Shown here: positions 1 to 6,924 of the stretch, piece by piece | Numbering within the stretch: position 1 is the first letter of the stretch | Layout: each line of letters opens with the position of its first letter | The notes under the pieces: generated by a model | Databases searched by the model: none | The model's input: only the letters and a program-made list of their open reading frames with translations | Told to the model about the DNA's origin: nothing | Program-made: the position numbers and the translations under genes | From: Victivallales bacterium | GTDB lineage: Bacteria > Verrucomicrobiota > Lentisphaeria > Victivallales > UBA1829 | NCBI GenBank assembly: GCA_016285335.1 | Contig: JAEEQO010000012.1 | Location: 1 to 27,347 of the forward strand | DNA length: 27,347 nucleotides | Direction: 5' to 3'

Positions 1-1038
1 ATGTTCCAGGTGCGGCCGAACTGCGATGCCTTCTACAAGTCGTCCATCAACCCGTGGTCGCGCTGGCTGACCGGGGAGGAGGGCAAAGCGCTCGACGGCG
101 GATTCGACCCGATGGCGTTCATGATCGCGGAGGCGCACCGGCGCGGCCTGAAGTTCTACGCGTGGCTGAACCCGTACCGGGTCGGCCAGACCGATATGGC
201 CGCGGCATCCACGTACCTCAAAACGCTTTCCGCAGGGAATTTCGCCCGCAGGAATCCGGGACTCGTGGCACGCTGGAACAACACCAAAACGAACAACGCC
301 GTGTTCTTCCTGGATCCCGGCCGGTCCGAGGTCGTGACGCATATCGTCGACACGGTCCGCGAGATCCTGATGCGCTACCGGCCCGACGGCATCGTGTTCG
401 ACGATTATTTCTACCCGGACGGATGCGACACGGCATGTGACGCCGCCACGTACCGCAAATTTGCCCGGAAAGGCCAGACCCTTGGCGACTGGAGACGCGC
501 CAACACCGAGCTCATGGTGCGCTCCGTCGCCGGCACCGTCCGCGCGTTCAACCGCCTGAACGGCACATCCATCCCGTTCGGCGTCAGCCCGGTCGGCATC
601 TGGGCGAACAGGACGGAGGCGATGCCGGAAGGCTGCCCGACCACGAAAGGCGTGGAGGCTTACACGCAGTCCTACATCGACGTCCGCAAATGGGTGAAAA
701 ACTCGTGGATCGACTTCGTGATCCCGCAGGTCAACTGGGGATTCGCGAACGGCAGGGCACCGTTCGCCGGGATCGTGAACTGGTGGTCGGACCAGGTGCG
801 CGGGACGAAGGTGAAACTGTACATCGGCGTCGGCGTGTACCAGGCGGGCGTGGCGGCCGGCATGGAATCGCCGTCCGAGCTCTCCAACCAGATCCTGTAC
901 CTGACCTTGCGGAACGATGTCTCCGGCTCGGCGTTCTACCCGGTCCGCCACTGCCTCAACCCGGAGAACAACGCGCAGAAGGCGTCCCTGCGGACGATCT
1001 TCAACAGCTACTGGAAGCCCTCTCCGGCCGCGAAATAG
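1..1038 (+). CDS. GHL10 (DUF187-type) glycoside-hydrolase-like protein, 5' truncated by the window
   Basis: This is the C-terminal 345 residues of a glycosyl-hydrolase-like 10 family protein (PF02638 type), a TIM-barrel enzyme thought to act on glycans in the envelope or outside the cell. The visible text begins with the family's FFQVRP-like strand (FQVRPNCDAFYKSS), followed by HAWLNPYR-like FYAWLNPYR at about 52-60, DGIVFDDYFYP near 130-140, the FGVSPVGIW strand near 195, and the WIDFVIPQVNWGF strand near 235. Family members normally have a signal peptide and further strands before this point, so the ATG at base 1 is almost certainly internal and the gene starts upstream of the window. The stop is TAG at 1036-1038. 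No catalytic assignment is certain for this family. The acidic pair in FDDYFYP is the best candidate for an active-site element. Family membership is confident; the substrate is unknown. Confidence 0.9.
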   Translation: MFQVRPNCDAFYKSSINPWSRWLTGEEGKALDGGFDPMAFMIAEAHRRGLKFYAWLNPYRVGQTDMAAASTYLKTLSAGNFARRNPGLVARWNNTKTNNAVFFLDPGRSEVVTHIVDTVREILMRYRPDGIVFDDYFYPDGCDTACDAATYRKFARKGQTLGDWRRANTELMVRSVAGTVRAFNRLNGTSIPFGVSPVGIWANRTEAMPEGCPTTKGVEAYTQSYIDVRKWVKNSWIDFVIPQVNWGFANGRAPFAGIVNWWSDQVRGTKVKLYIGVGVYQAGVAAGMESPSELSNQILYLTLRNDVSGSAFYPVRHCLNPENNAQKASLRTIFNSYWKPSPAAK

Positions 1039-1039
1039 G

Positions 1040-1076
1040 CCGTCCGGCGCATTCTTTTGTCCGGGACGGGAGTTTT
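1040..1076 (+). terminator. Possible weak rho-independent terminator after the GHL10 gene
   Basis: CCGTCCGG at 1040-1047 can pair with CCGGGACGG at 1061-1069 (one bulged G), giving a loop of 13 bases. A short TTTT follows at 1073-1076. It lies just after the stop codon and before a strong promoter. The T-tract is short and the bulge weakens the stem, so this is tentative. Confidence 0.4.
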
Positions 1077-1080
1077 CCGC

Positions 1081-1109
1081 TTGAAAATTCCGCTTGCGCG
1101 TGTTACATT
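1081..1109 (+). promoter_or_regulatory. Sigma70-like promoter for the lipoprotein-M42-holA run
   Basis: TTGAAA (1081-1086) and TACATT (1104-1109) are separated by 17 bases, and TGT precedes the -10 as an extended -10. It lies downstream of the ATG at 1057, so translation from 1057 is unlikely, and it supports the start at 1150. Confidence 0.7.
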
Positions 1110-1149
1110 AATTTTCAAAAGAAAAAGTCTGATACATGGAGACCCCATC

Positions 1150-1800
1150 ATGCCGCAACGCTTGACCGTACTGTTCCTTTCCTTTGTCCTTCCCGTGCTC
1201 GTTTCCGCATGCTCGTCCGTGACGCCCGCGCGGTTCCAGCGCGGGTTCATCCCGAACGGCGTGTGCCTGGAGCTGATCGAGGACGAAGACGGCGAGCGCC
1301 ATCAGGTCGAAGTGAAGGGCACACCGATGGAACGCCTGTTCACGAAATATCTGCCGGAAAGCCCGTCCTCCGTGCTTAATGTGGCATATTTCTTCCATCA
1401 GGACAAAAAAGGGTCGGGGAGCGGGCCCGGCACCGCCGATTCGATCAACCGCGCGGCGTTCCTCGCGCTCGACCTTCCTCCGTCGAGAGGCCTTGCCGTC
1501 GCCACCGAGCTCCGCACCTGCCTGCTGAAAAACGACCTGGACCGGGCCGAGGAGATCTACGAAGAGCTCGCGAAGGAGTTCGGCGTTCAGGCGGATGTCG
1601 AACGCTATTCCCGAAACGGCGGGCTCAGGAACTACCATGAATTCAAGGTCGGCGACGAAGGCGAGACCATCCTGCACGGCCTCACGCGCAATTTCCACGA
1701 GAACGGCATGATCTCCAGCGAATGCTTCTTCCGCAACGGCAAACCCGAGGGCGAGGCGCGCGAATACTCCGAGCTCGGCGAACCGCTGGACGGGAAATGA
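1150..1800 (+). CDS. Lipoprotein with C-terminal MORN-like repeats, unknown function
   Basis: This is a 216-residue predicted lipoprotein. The signal peptide is MPQRLTVLFLSFVLPVLVSAC, with a VSA-C lipobox and lipidation at Cys21. The start at 1150 is chosen over an in-frame ATG at 1057 because a GGAG ribosome site lies just upstream and the promoter at 1081-1109 lies between the two ATGs. The middle is a mixed helical segment without recognisable motifs. The end (NYHEFKVGDEG..., HGLTRNFHENGMISSE, FFRNGKPEGEAREY) resembles MORN_2/YwqK-type repeats, which have a G-x-x-x-x-Y/F-x-x-N-G pattern and occur in many bacterial envelope proteins of unclear role. It is probably the first gene of a transcript running into the M42 peptidase 59 bases later. 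Lipoprotein status is fairly sure; function is unknown. Confidence 0.8.
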   Translation: MPQRLTVLFLSFVLPVLVSACSSVTPARFQRGFIPNGVCLELIEDEDGERHQVEVKGTPMERLFTKYLPESPSSVLNVAYFFHQDKKGSGSGPGTADSINRAAFLALDLPPSRGLAVATELRTCLLKNDLDRAEEIYEELAKEFGVQADVERYSRNGGLRNYHEFKVGDEGETILHGLTRNFHENGMISSECFFRNGKPEGEAREYSELGEPLDGK

Positions 1801-1859
1801 CCCTTCGTTCCCCCTGAAAACAGACACAATCAACCCCACATTTTTGGAGATACCAAACC

Positions 1860-2933
1860 ATGATCGACGCAAAAGCGAAAAAGTTTCTCGAAGAACTCCT
1901 GATGACCTGCGGCCCCTCCGGATTCGAATTCGAACAGGCAAAGGTCTACCGCGACTACCTCAAACCGTTTGCCCACGACATCCGCACGGACGTGCTCGGC
2001 AACACCATCGCCCGCCTCAATCCCGACGCGAAGTTCCAGTTCATGCTGTCCGGCCACTACGACGAGATCGGATTCCAGGTCGTCAGCATCATGCCGCAGG
2101 GCCTGATCTCCTTCCGGTCCGTCGGCGGCATCGACCCGCTCACGCTCCCCGGCACCGGCGTGGAAATCCTCACGGAAAAAGGCCACATCCCCGGCGTGAT
2201 CGGGCGCAAGCCGATCCACCTGCAGACCCCGGACGAGCGCAAGGCCGTGCCGAAGATCGAAGACCTGTGGATCGACATCGGCGCTGCGGACAAGGACGCC
2301 GCCGCGAAGTTCGTGCAGGTCGGCGATCCCGTCGCGTTCTCCCGCAATTTCGAAATGCTCAGCGACACCTGCGTCCACTCGAAGAGCCTGGACGACAAGA
2401 TCGGCGCGTTCGTGATCGCCGAGGCGTTCCGCCAGCTCGCCAAGCGCAAGATCAAGGTCGGCGTCGCGTGCGTCGGCACCGTGCAGGAGGAACTCGGCCT
2501 CCGCGGCGCCATCACGGGCGCGTTCGGCGTGAACCCGAACGCCGCCATCGCGGTCGATGTCGGATTCGCCACGGATGTCCCCGGCATCAAGCCCGAACTC
2601 CTCGGCGACATCAAGCTCGGTGCGGGCGCGGAACTCCAGCGCAACGCCGACAACAACCCGCCGCTCCTCAACCGCATCCTGAAGGTCGCCGCGAAGAAGA
2701 AGATCCCGTACCAGATGACCACCGGCCACCGCGCCACCGGCGGCACCGACACCGCCGCCATCCAGATGACCCGCGGCGGCGTGGCGACCGCGCTCATCAG
2801 CATCCCGAACCGCTACATGCACACGCCGGCCGAGATCTGCGACCTGCGCGACGTGGAATCCGCCGTGGCGCTGATCGTGGAGACCATCGCCTCCCTCACC
2901 GGCAAAGAGACCTTCATCCCCGGGATCGACTGA
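1860..2933 (+). CDS. M42 family metallo-aminopeptidase (glutamyl aminopeptidase / FrvX-like)
   Basis: This is a 357-residue cytosolic dinuclear-metal aminopeptidase of family M42 (TET/FrvX/PepA type). Such enzymes form large oligomers and trim N-terminal residues from short peptides. Visible metal and catalytic elements in order are GHYDEIGF (His66), SLDDKIGA (Asp178/179), VQEELGLRGA (Glu210 as general base and Glu211 as ligand), VDVGF (Asp233) and IPNRYMHTPAE (His321). This is the complete family set at the usual spacing and length. A GGAG ribosome site precedes the ATG. holA starts only 5 bases after the stop, so the two genes are probably translated from one mRNA. Broad identity is very secure; which N-terminal residue it prefers cannot be read from the sequence. 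Confidence 0.95.
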   Translation: MIDAKAKKFLEELLMTCGPSGFEFEQAKVYRDYLKPFAHDIRTDVLGNTIARLNPDAKFQFMLSGHYDEIGFQVVSIMPQGLISFRSVGGIDPLTLPGTGVEILTEKGHIPGVIGRKPIHLQTPDERKAVPKIEDLWIDIGAADKDAAAKFVQVGDPVAFSRNFEMLSDTCVHSKSLDDKIGAFVIAEAFRQLAKRKIKVGVACVGTVQEELGLRGAITGAFGVNPNAAIAVDVGFATDVPGIKPELLGDIKLGAGAELQRNADNNPPLLNRILKVAAKKKIPYQMTTGHRATGGTDTAAIQMTRGGVATALISIPNRYMHTPAEICDLRDVESAVALIVETIASLTGKETFIPGID

Positions 2934-2938
2934 GCACC

Positions 2939-4060
2939 ATGGGCGCTTTCTACCTCATTTCCGGCAACGAGGACTACGCCGTCAAAGAGCGCGCGAACGA
3001 GATGATGCGCGCGCTCTGCGGCGATCCGCCGGACGACAATCCGTCGCTGGAGATCATCCGCGGCGATTCGGACAACGAGAAAGCGCCCCAGGTCCTTGAC
3101 AAACTCCTGCTTTCGCTCGATTCCCCGGCGTTCTTCTCCAGCGAGAAGATCGTCTGGCTGAAGCACTTTCTGAAGTTCGACGAGGCGTTTTCCGAACCGT
3201 CGACCAAGAAGAAGCCGTCCCGCATCGACCGCCTCGCCGCGTTCCTTCAGGACGGCATCCCCGCCGACATCACGCTTGTCATCGACGGTCCCGGCCTCGA
3301 CCGCCGCAAGGCGTTCTACAAGATCGCGTCGTCCGTCTGCACAAGCTCCGGCGGCAAGCTCGAGTGGTTCGAGAAGGCCGACCCGAAGACGCGGAACTTC
3401 AAGCAGATCCTGACCCGCCGCATCCAGTCCATCGTGATGGACCGCGGCAAGCGCATCGAGGACGCCGCAGCGTCGTTCCTTGCCGAGACCATCGGCGCCG
3501 ACGAGGCCCGCCTCGGGACCGAGATCGACAAGCTCCTGACCTACGCGGGCTCCAATCCGGTCGTCACGTTCGCCGACTGCCGCGAAGTGTGCAGCCGCGC
3601 CACCGAAACGCTCGCCTGGGAATTCTCGTCCGCGCTCGTGGAACGCGACTCCCGCAGGGCGCTGGGGCTGATCCCGAGCATCATGGAGCATCTGGAGCAG
3701 GACCGCGGGGCGTCCAAGCCGGAGATCGTGCTGATCTACGCGGTCATGAGCGAGTTCCGCAACCTCGCCACCGTGAAGTGCGAGGGCCTCAAGCTCGGCA
3801 TCCCCGAGGACGCCTCCTCCGATTATTTCTACCGCATGAACGAGCGCTACAAGCAGAACCCGCCGCCGGTCAAGTCCCCGCTCTTCTCCCTGCACCCGTT
3901 CCGCGCGTACAAGGCGTGGGAGAACGCCCGCCGGTTCACCGACCGCGAGCTGGTCATGGCGTTCCGCGAGCTGGTGAAGGCAAACCGCGCCATCGTCTCC
4001 TCCGGCGGAAACGCCCGCATCGCGCTGGAACTGCTGACCGTCAAGATCGCCGAATCGTAA
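2939..4060 (+). CDS. holA: DNA polymerase III subunit delta
   Basis: This is a 373-residue HolA protein, the clamp-loader subunit that opens the beta sliding clamp. The start MGAFYLISGNEDYAVKERAN matches the family's N-terminal 'yll.G.e.yl..e' element. The SLDSPAFFSSEKIVWLK segment near 60-77 fits the beta-binding strand. DITLVIDGPGLDRRKAFYK is the conserved strand followed by the short Lys/Arg helix. Domain III contains LGTEIDKLLTYAG and the TLAWEFSSALVERDSRRAL helix. The ATG at 2939 lies 5 bases after the M42 stop and has no good ribosome site of its own, which suggests translational coupling. A longer reading frame extends upstream through the M42 gene but carries no signs of real coding. 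The C-terminal helical domain is present and the length is normal. Confidence 0.92.
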   Translation: MGAFYLISGNEDYAVKERANEMMRALCGDPPDDNPSLEIIRGDSDNEKAPQVLDKLLLSLDSPAFFSSEKIVWLKHFLKFDEAFSEPSTKKKPSRIDRLAAFLQDGIPADITLVIDGPGLDRRKAFYKIASSVCTSSGGKLEWFEKADPKTRNFKQILTRRIQSIVMDRGKRIEDAAASFLAETIGADEARLGTEIDKLLTYAGSNPVVTFADCREVCSRATETLAWEFSSALVERDSRRALGLIPSIMEHLEQDRGASKPEIVLIYAVMSEFRNLATVKCEGLKLGIPEDASSDYFYRMNERYKQNPPPVKSPLFSLHPFRAYKAWENARRFTDRELVMAFRELVKANRAIVSSGGNARIALELLTVKIAES

Positions 4061-4084
4061 CCCATTCACAATCAGTCTTCCCCC

Positions 4085-5317
4085 ATGAACACGGACACTC
4101 CGGACATTCAGGAAAAAACGCAGGAAACGGTCACCGCCGAAGGGACGGATTCCGCGGCGTATGAAACGCCGGGGCGGCTCATGGTCCGCAGGTTCTTCCG
4201 CGAGAAGACCGCCGTCGCCGGCCTCGTCTTCGTGATCCTGCTGATCCTCGCCGCCGTGGCCGCGCCGCTGTTCGTGAACGGAAAGCCGCTTCTGATCATC
4301 TCGGAAAGCGGCGTTTCCAGCCCGGCGCTCCGCGACTTCTTCGCCCCGGACGCGCAGGAATTCTTCGTGGAAAAGCTGTTCAACTGGCTGTTCCTGGCGA
4401 TCCCGGCGGCGCTGATTTTGTGGGGGTTCCTCCGCAAACGGAAAAAGCTCCTCGGACCCGTGACCGCCGCCGTCCTGATCCTGCTCGCGGTGCCGTTCTG
4501 CGTCTCGAAGGCGCAGATGACCCAGGTGCACTGGCGGAAGGCCGCTCAGGAGGACACGGCGTCGAAATATATCTTCGCCGCGGTGCCGTACGGTCCGTTC
4601 GAGACGTCGCCCGACACCTACGCGATGCCCTCGCGGAAGCACCCGTTCGGCACGGACAACGTGGGGCGCGATGTCTTCGCGCGCATGATGTACGGGGCGC
4701 GCGTCTCGCTGGCGGTCGGGTTCCTGGCGACCGCGATCGAGCTGGTGCTCGGCACGATGATCGGGCTCTTCTCCGGGTACCGCGGCGGCCGCGTCGACCT
4801 GTTCGTCCAACGCCTTGTGGAGATCGTGATCTGTTTCCCGACGTTCCTGCTGCTGCTGATCCTGATGGCGATCATGCTCGACTACGGCGCGCGCCAGTCG
4901 ATCCTGCTCGTGATCGTCGTGCTCGGGATGACCGGGTGGCCCGGGCTCTCGCGCCTGGTGCGCGGCGAGGTGCTGAAAGCGCGCCAGATGGCGTACATCC
5001 AGAGCTGCGAAAGCCTCGGCGTGCCGCTGCGGAGCATCCTGTTCCGGCACCTGCTGCCGAACGTTTCCGGCCCGATCTTCGTGTCGTTCGCGTTCAGCAT
5101 CGCGGGCGCGATCCTGTCGGAAAACAGCCTGAGCTTCCTCGGATTCGGCGTGCAGGCGCCGTCCGCCAGCTGGGGCGAGCTGCTGAAACAGGCGTTCGCC
5201 GACCCGTTGAGCTACTGGAACCTGATGCTGTGGCCCGGCCTCGCCATCTTCCTGTGCGTGACCGCGTTCAATTTCATCGCGGACGGCATACGCCGGTCCA
5301 TCGATCTGAAGAGCTGA
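4085..5317 (+). CDS. OppC/DppC-type ABC transporter permease with an extra membrane insert
   Basis: This is a 410-residue inner-membrane permease of the binding-protein-dependent peptide/nickel class. The N-terminal OppC-like segment (RRFFREKTAVAGLVFV) leads into TM1 at about 43-63. The core starts with HPFGTDNVGRDVFARMMYGARVSL near 186-209. An EAA-like ATPase-contact loop (YIQSCESLGVPLRSILFRHLLPN) spans about 304-326. The C-terminal FLGFGVQAPSASWGELL motif is typical of OppC. Between TM1 and the core are about 120 residues holding two additional hydrophobic segments at about 100-114 and 123-140, which ordinary OppC proteins lack. No OppB, ATPase or binding-protein gene lies beside it: upstream is holA and downstream is dut. 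The start lacks a clear Shine-Dalgarno. The family call is secure; the substrate is unknown. Confidence 0.9.
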   Translation: MNTDTPDIQEKTQETVTAEGTDSAAYETPGRLMVRRFFREKTAVAGLVFVILLILAAVAAPLFVNGKPLLIISESGVSSPALRDFFAPDAQEFFVEKLFNWLFLAIPAALILWGFLRKRKKLLGPVTAAVLILLAVPFCVSKAQMTQVHWRKAAQEDTASKYIFAAVPYGPFETSPDTYAMPSRKHPFGTDNVGRDVFARMMYGARVSLAVGFLATAIELVLGTMIGLFSGYRGGRVDLFVQRLVEIVICFPTFLLLLILMAIMLDYGARQSILLVIVVLGMTGWPGLSRLVRGEVLKARQMAYIQSCESLGVPLRSILFRHLLPNVSGPIFVSFAFSIAGAILSENSLSFLGFGVQAPSASWGELLKQAFADPLSYWNLMLWPGLAIFLCVTAFNFIADGIRRSIDLKS

Positions 5318-5340
5318 CAACCCGGAAAGGAACCCCCGAC

Positions 5341-5781
5341 ATGCCGATCACGGTCCGTTTCAAGATGCAGGAGGGCGCGGAAGACCTCGCCCCGAAGAAA
5401 GCCCACGAGGACGATGCCGCGTGGGACCTGAAGAGCCGTGTGGACGTCGAGGCCGCGCCGGGCAAGGTCACGCTGATCCCGACGGGCCTCTTCCTGGAGC
5501 TTCCCGCCGGATACGAGGCGCAGATACGCCCCCGCAGCGGCCTCGCGCTCAAAAACGCCGTGACCCTGCTCAATACGCCCGGAACCATCGACGCCGGATA
5601 CCGAGGCGAAGTCTGCGTGATCCTGTTCAACGCCGGGGAAAACGTGTTTCCCGTGCACCGTGGCGACCGCATCGCCCAGATGGTGATCGCCGCCCTCCCG
5701 GATGTCGTCCTGACGCCCGCCGCCGAGCTGAACGAGACCGACCGGAACGCCGGCGGATTCGGTTCGACCGGCATCCACTGA
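5341..5781 (+). CDS. dut: Deoxyuridine 5'-triphosphate nucleotidohydrolase (dUTPase)
   Basis: This is a 146-residue trimeric dUTPase, which splits dUTP to dUMP and pyrophosphate, keeping uracil out of DNA and feeding dTMP synthesis. All five family motifs are seen: DDAAWDLKS near 24-32 (the usual DAGYDL Gly-Tyr replaced by Ala-Trp), RPRSGLALK 63-71, NTPGTIDAGYRGE 78-90 (catalytic Asp84 and Tyr87), HRGDRIAQMVI 106-116, and the C-terminal P-loop-like arm RNAGGFGSTG 135-144. The ATG at 5341 has an AAGGAA site upstream. It follows the permease by 23 bases and so is probably co-transcribed. Confidence 0.97.
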   Translation: MPITVRFKMQEGAEDLAPKKAHEDDAAWDLKSRVDVEAAPGKVTLIPTGLFLELPAGYEAQIRPRSGLALKNAVTLLNTPGTIDAGYRGEVCVILFNAGENVFPVHRGDRIAQMVIAALPDVVLTPAAELNETDRNAGGFGSTGIH

Positions 5782-5810
5782 GCCGCAATGATCGGTGAAA
5801 TCATTGCGGC
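5782..5810 (+). promoter_or_regulatory. Perfect 11-bp hairpin between dut and the next gene, touching its ribosome site
   Basis: GCCGCAATGAT (5782-5792) and ATCATTGCGGC (5800-5810) form a perfect stem around a 7-base loop (CGGTGAA). The first base after the stem begins GGAGGG, the Shine-Dalgarno of the gene at 5823. No T-tract follows, so it is not a classic terminator. It could be an mRNA-stabilising 3' end, a processing site, or a structure controlling access to the ribosome site. Confidence 0.7.
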
Positions 5811-5822
5811 GGAGGGTCAAAA

Positions 5823-6260
5823 ATGAAGAGTAAGCACATCCTTTCCCTTTTGTTTGGACTTTTTTTTACTGTTATAGTTCTGAGATTAATGTGGGTTTTC
5901 GGAGAACTCACATTAAAAGAGGAATGCATTCAGACGCAGGATAATTTAGCATTTGTATATAGACGCTTGGAACAATATCATTACGAACACGGGGCTTATC
6001 CTCCTCAGCAGGATATGAAATCCCTATTGAACACCTTGGGTATAAGCAAGAATAATTTTGAAAAAACTCGGTTCTTTGATATCAGTTCCGCAGAATACCA
6101 TGCCTCTAATCGGAATCAGGAATGTTCGGATCAGAATATGGATGATCCTGTTTTGTCAATACGTGTCAAGTCGCATGTTTTTGGCAAATATGAACGCCTT
6201 TGCGTGAGAAAAGACGGCAGCATGTATTATAGAGATTTTGAAACAGAAGCCAAGCTATGA
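5823..6260 (+). CDS. Small pseudopilin-like membrane protein, paralog 1
   Basis: This is a 145-residue protein with one N-terminal membrane segment (ILSLLFGLFFTVIVLRLMWVF, about 6-26) and a soluble, presumably periplasmic, domain. The helix and loop LAFVYRRLEQYHYEHGAYPPQQ resemble the major-pseudopilin (GspG) pattern 'L..AL..Y....G.YP'. However, there is no prepilin peptidase site (no Gly followed by Phe-Thr-Leu-x-Glu), so it is not a normal pilin. The gene is visibly AT-richer than dut upstream and uses A/T-ending codons. A strong GGAGG site precedes the ATG. It is a clear tandem duplicate of the next gene: the segments SAEYHASNRNQE and DDPVLSIRVKSH are shared at both protein and DNA level. 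Function is unknown. Confidence 0.75.
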   Translation: MKSKHILSLLFGLFFTVIVLRLMWVFGELTLKEECIQTQDNLAFVYRRLEQYHYEHGAYPPQQDMKSLLNTLGISKNNFEKTRFFDISSAEYHASNRNQECSDQNMDDPVLSIRVKSHVFGKYERLCVRKDGSMYYRDFETEAKL

Positions 6261-6300
6261 TCCCCCCTGATCCTGATAAAACTATTTCGGAGGCTCGAAT

Positions 6301-6747
6301 ATGAAAATGCGGAAAAAATGCTGCGTAATCGCCGCGCTCATCCTCGGCTGCATCATCTTCATCCTCGCTGCAGGAACCTTCTATTATTTTGATGTGCTCC
6401 AATTGAAAGGGGATAATTATCGTACAAAGGGAAATTTATCTCAAATCTATAAACGCCTGGAACAATATCATACGGAGCATGGGGCTTATCCGGATCAGCA
6501 GGACATGAAATCGCTGTTAAAAACCCTGGGGATGAACGAAAATGATTTCGCGAAAGTGCTGTTTTTTGATATTAATACCGCAGAATACCATGCCTCCAAT
6601 CGGAATCAGGAAGATTTGGCTCAGAATATTGATGATCCTGTTTTGTCAATCCGTGTCAAGTCGCACATTTTCGGCAACCCCGAACGGCTTTGTGTGAGAA
6701 AAGACGGCAGCATCTATCGGGGTTATGGAACAGGAGCCAAGCCATGA
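6301..6747 (+). CDS. Small pseudopilin-like membrane protein, paralog 2
   Basis: This is a 148-residue paralog of the preceding gene with the same architecture. The N-terminal membrane anchor is about 8-30 (VIAALILGCIIFILAAGTFYYF). A helix with YKRLEQYHTEHGAYPDQQDMKSLLKTLG follows, then AEYHASNRNQE and DDPVLSIRVKSHIFGNPERLCVRKDGS. The anchors of the two paralogs have diverged while the soluble domains remain very similar. That suggests the anchors are freer to change or that one was replaced. A GGAGG site precedes the start. The first codons are GC-richer than the rest of the gene. Like paralog 1, it lacks a prepilin cleavage motif. A promoter lies 9 bases after its stop. Confidence 0.78.
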   Translation: MKMRKKCCVIAALILGCIIFILAAGTFYYFDVLQLKGDNYRTKGNLSQIYKRLEQYHTEHGAYPDQQDMKSLLKTLGMNENDFAKVLFFDINTAEYHASNRNQEDLAQNIDDPVLSIRVKSHIFGNPERLCVRKDGSIYRGYGTGAKP

Positions 6748-6755
6748 AAACCGAT

Positions 6756-6784
6756 TTGCTTTTTTGCCAGGGGCGTGGTATAAT
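6756..6784 (+). promoter_or_regulatory. Strong sigma70-like promoter, copy 1 of a repeated 36-bp element
   Basis: TTGCTT (6756-6761) and TATAAT (6779-6784) are 17 bases apart, with TGG as an extended -10. The whole stretch 6756-6791 matches 21851-21886 at 33 of 36 positions, and GCGTGGTATAATAAAGTTG is identical in both. It would transcribe the short leader ORF at 6840 and the ATPase gene. Confidence 0.75.
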
Positions 6785-6839
6785 AAAGTTGTGATTCCTC
6801 AACCCTCTCCATCGGCAATACCATAGGAGATGTCTTTTT

Positions 6840-6866
6840 ATGTTTTTTTTCAGGAAAACGACTTGA
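6840..6866 (+). CDS. Eight-codon leader ORF candidate (MFFFRKTT)
   Basis: This ORF has an AGGAGA ribosome site (6825-6830) nine bases before the ATG. It lies downstream of the promoter at 6756 and ends at TGA 6864-6866, inside the -35 box of the next promoter. It may be a leader peptide for the ATPase gene, a remnant of a lost gene, or chance. The good ribosome site is the only positive evidence. Confidence 0.3.
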   Translation: MFFFRKTT

Positions 6867-6890
6867 AAAAACGGAAATGTCGGCTATATT
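6863..6890 (+). promoter_or_regulatory. Second promoter of the ATPase gene
   Basis: TTGAAA (6863-6868) and TATATT (6885-6890) are separated by 16 bases. This is the same hexamer pair seen upstream of fmt and feoA. The predicted transcription start lies near 6897, at the centre of the palindrome at 6889-6905. Confidence 0.6.
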
Positions 6891-6910
6891 GGAATTGAAT
6901 TCCAAATTGG
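6889..6910. promoter_or_regulatory. Palindromic operator candidate at the ATPase promoter
   Basis: TTGGAATTGAATTCCAA (6889-6905) is a perfect 17-base palindrome centred on 6897. It overlaps CCAAATTGG (6902-6910), so three TTGG/CCAA half-sites follow one another. It overlaps the -10 end and the expected start of transcription, where a bound dimeric repressor would block polymerase. No regulator gene is adjacent, so the protein that would bind is unknown. Confidence 0.6.
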
Positions 6911-6924
6911 ACGAGGTTTGAGCT

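Noticed and set aside
1108..1941. Long minus-strand open frames opposite the lipoprotein and M42 genes, for example 277 residues at 1108-1941 and 330 residues at 1830-2822
   Set aside because: They are Arg/Ala/Val/Asp-rich mirror frames of GC-rich coding DNA, without motifs or ribosome sites. The plus-strand genes have full family motifs.
1844..2938. Extension of the holA frame upstream through the M42 gene
   Set aside because: The extension is Arg/Pro/His-rich and lacks similarity. HolA begins naturally at the ATG 2939 with its conserved first strand.
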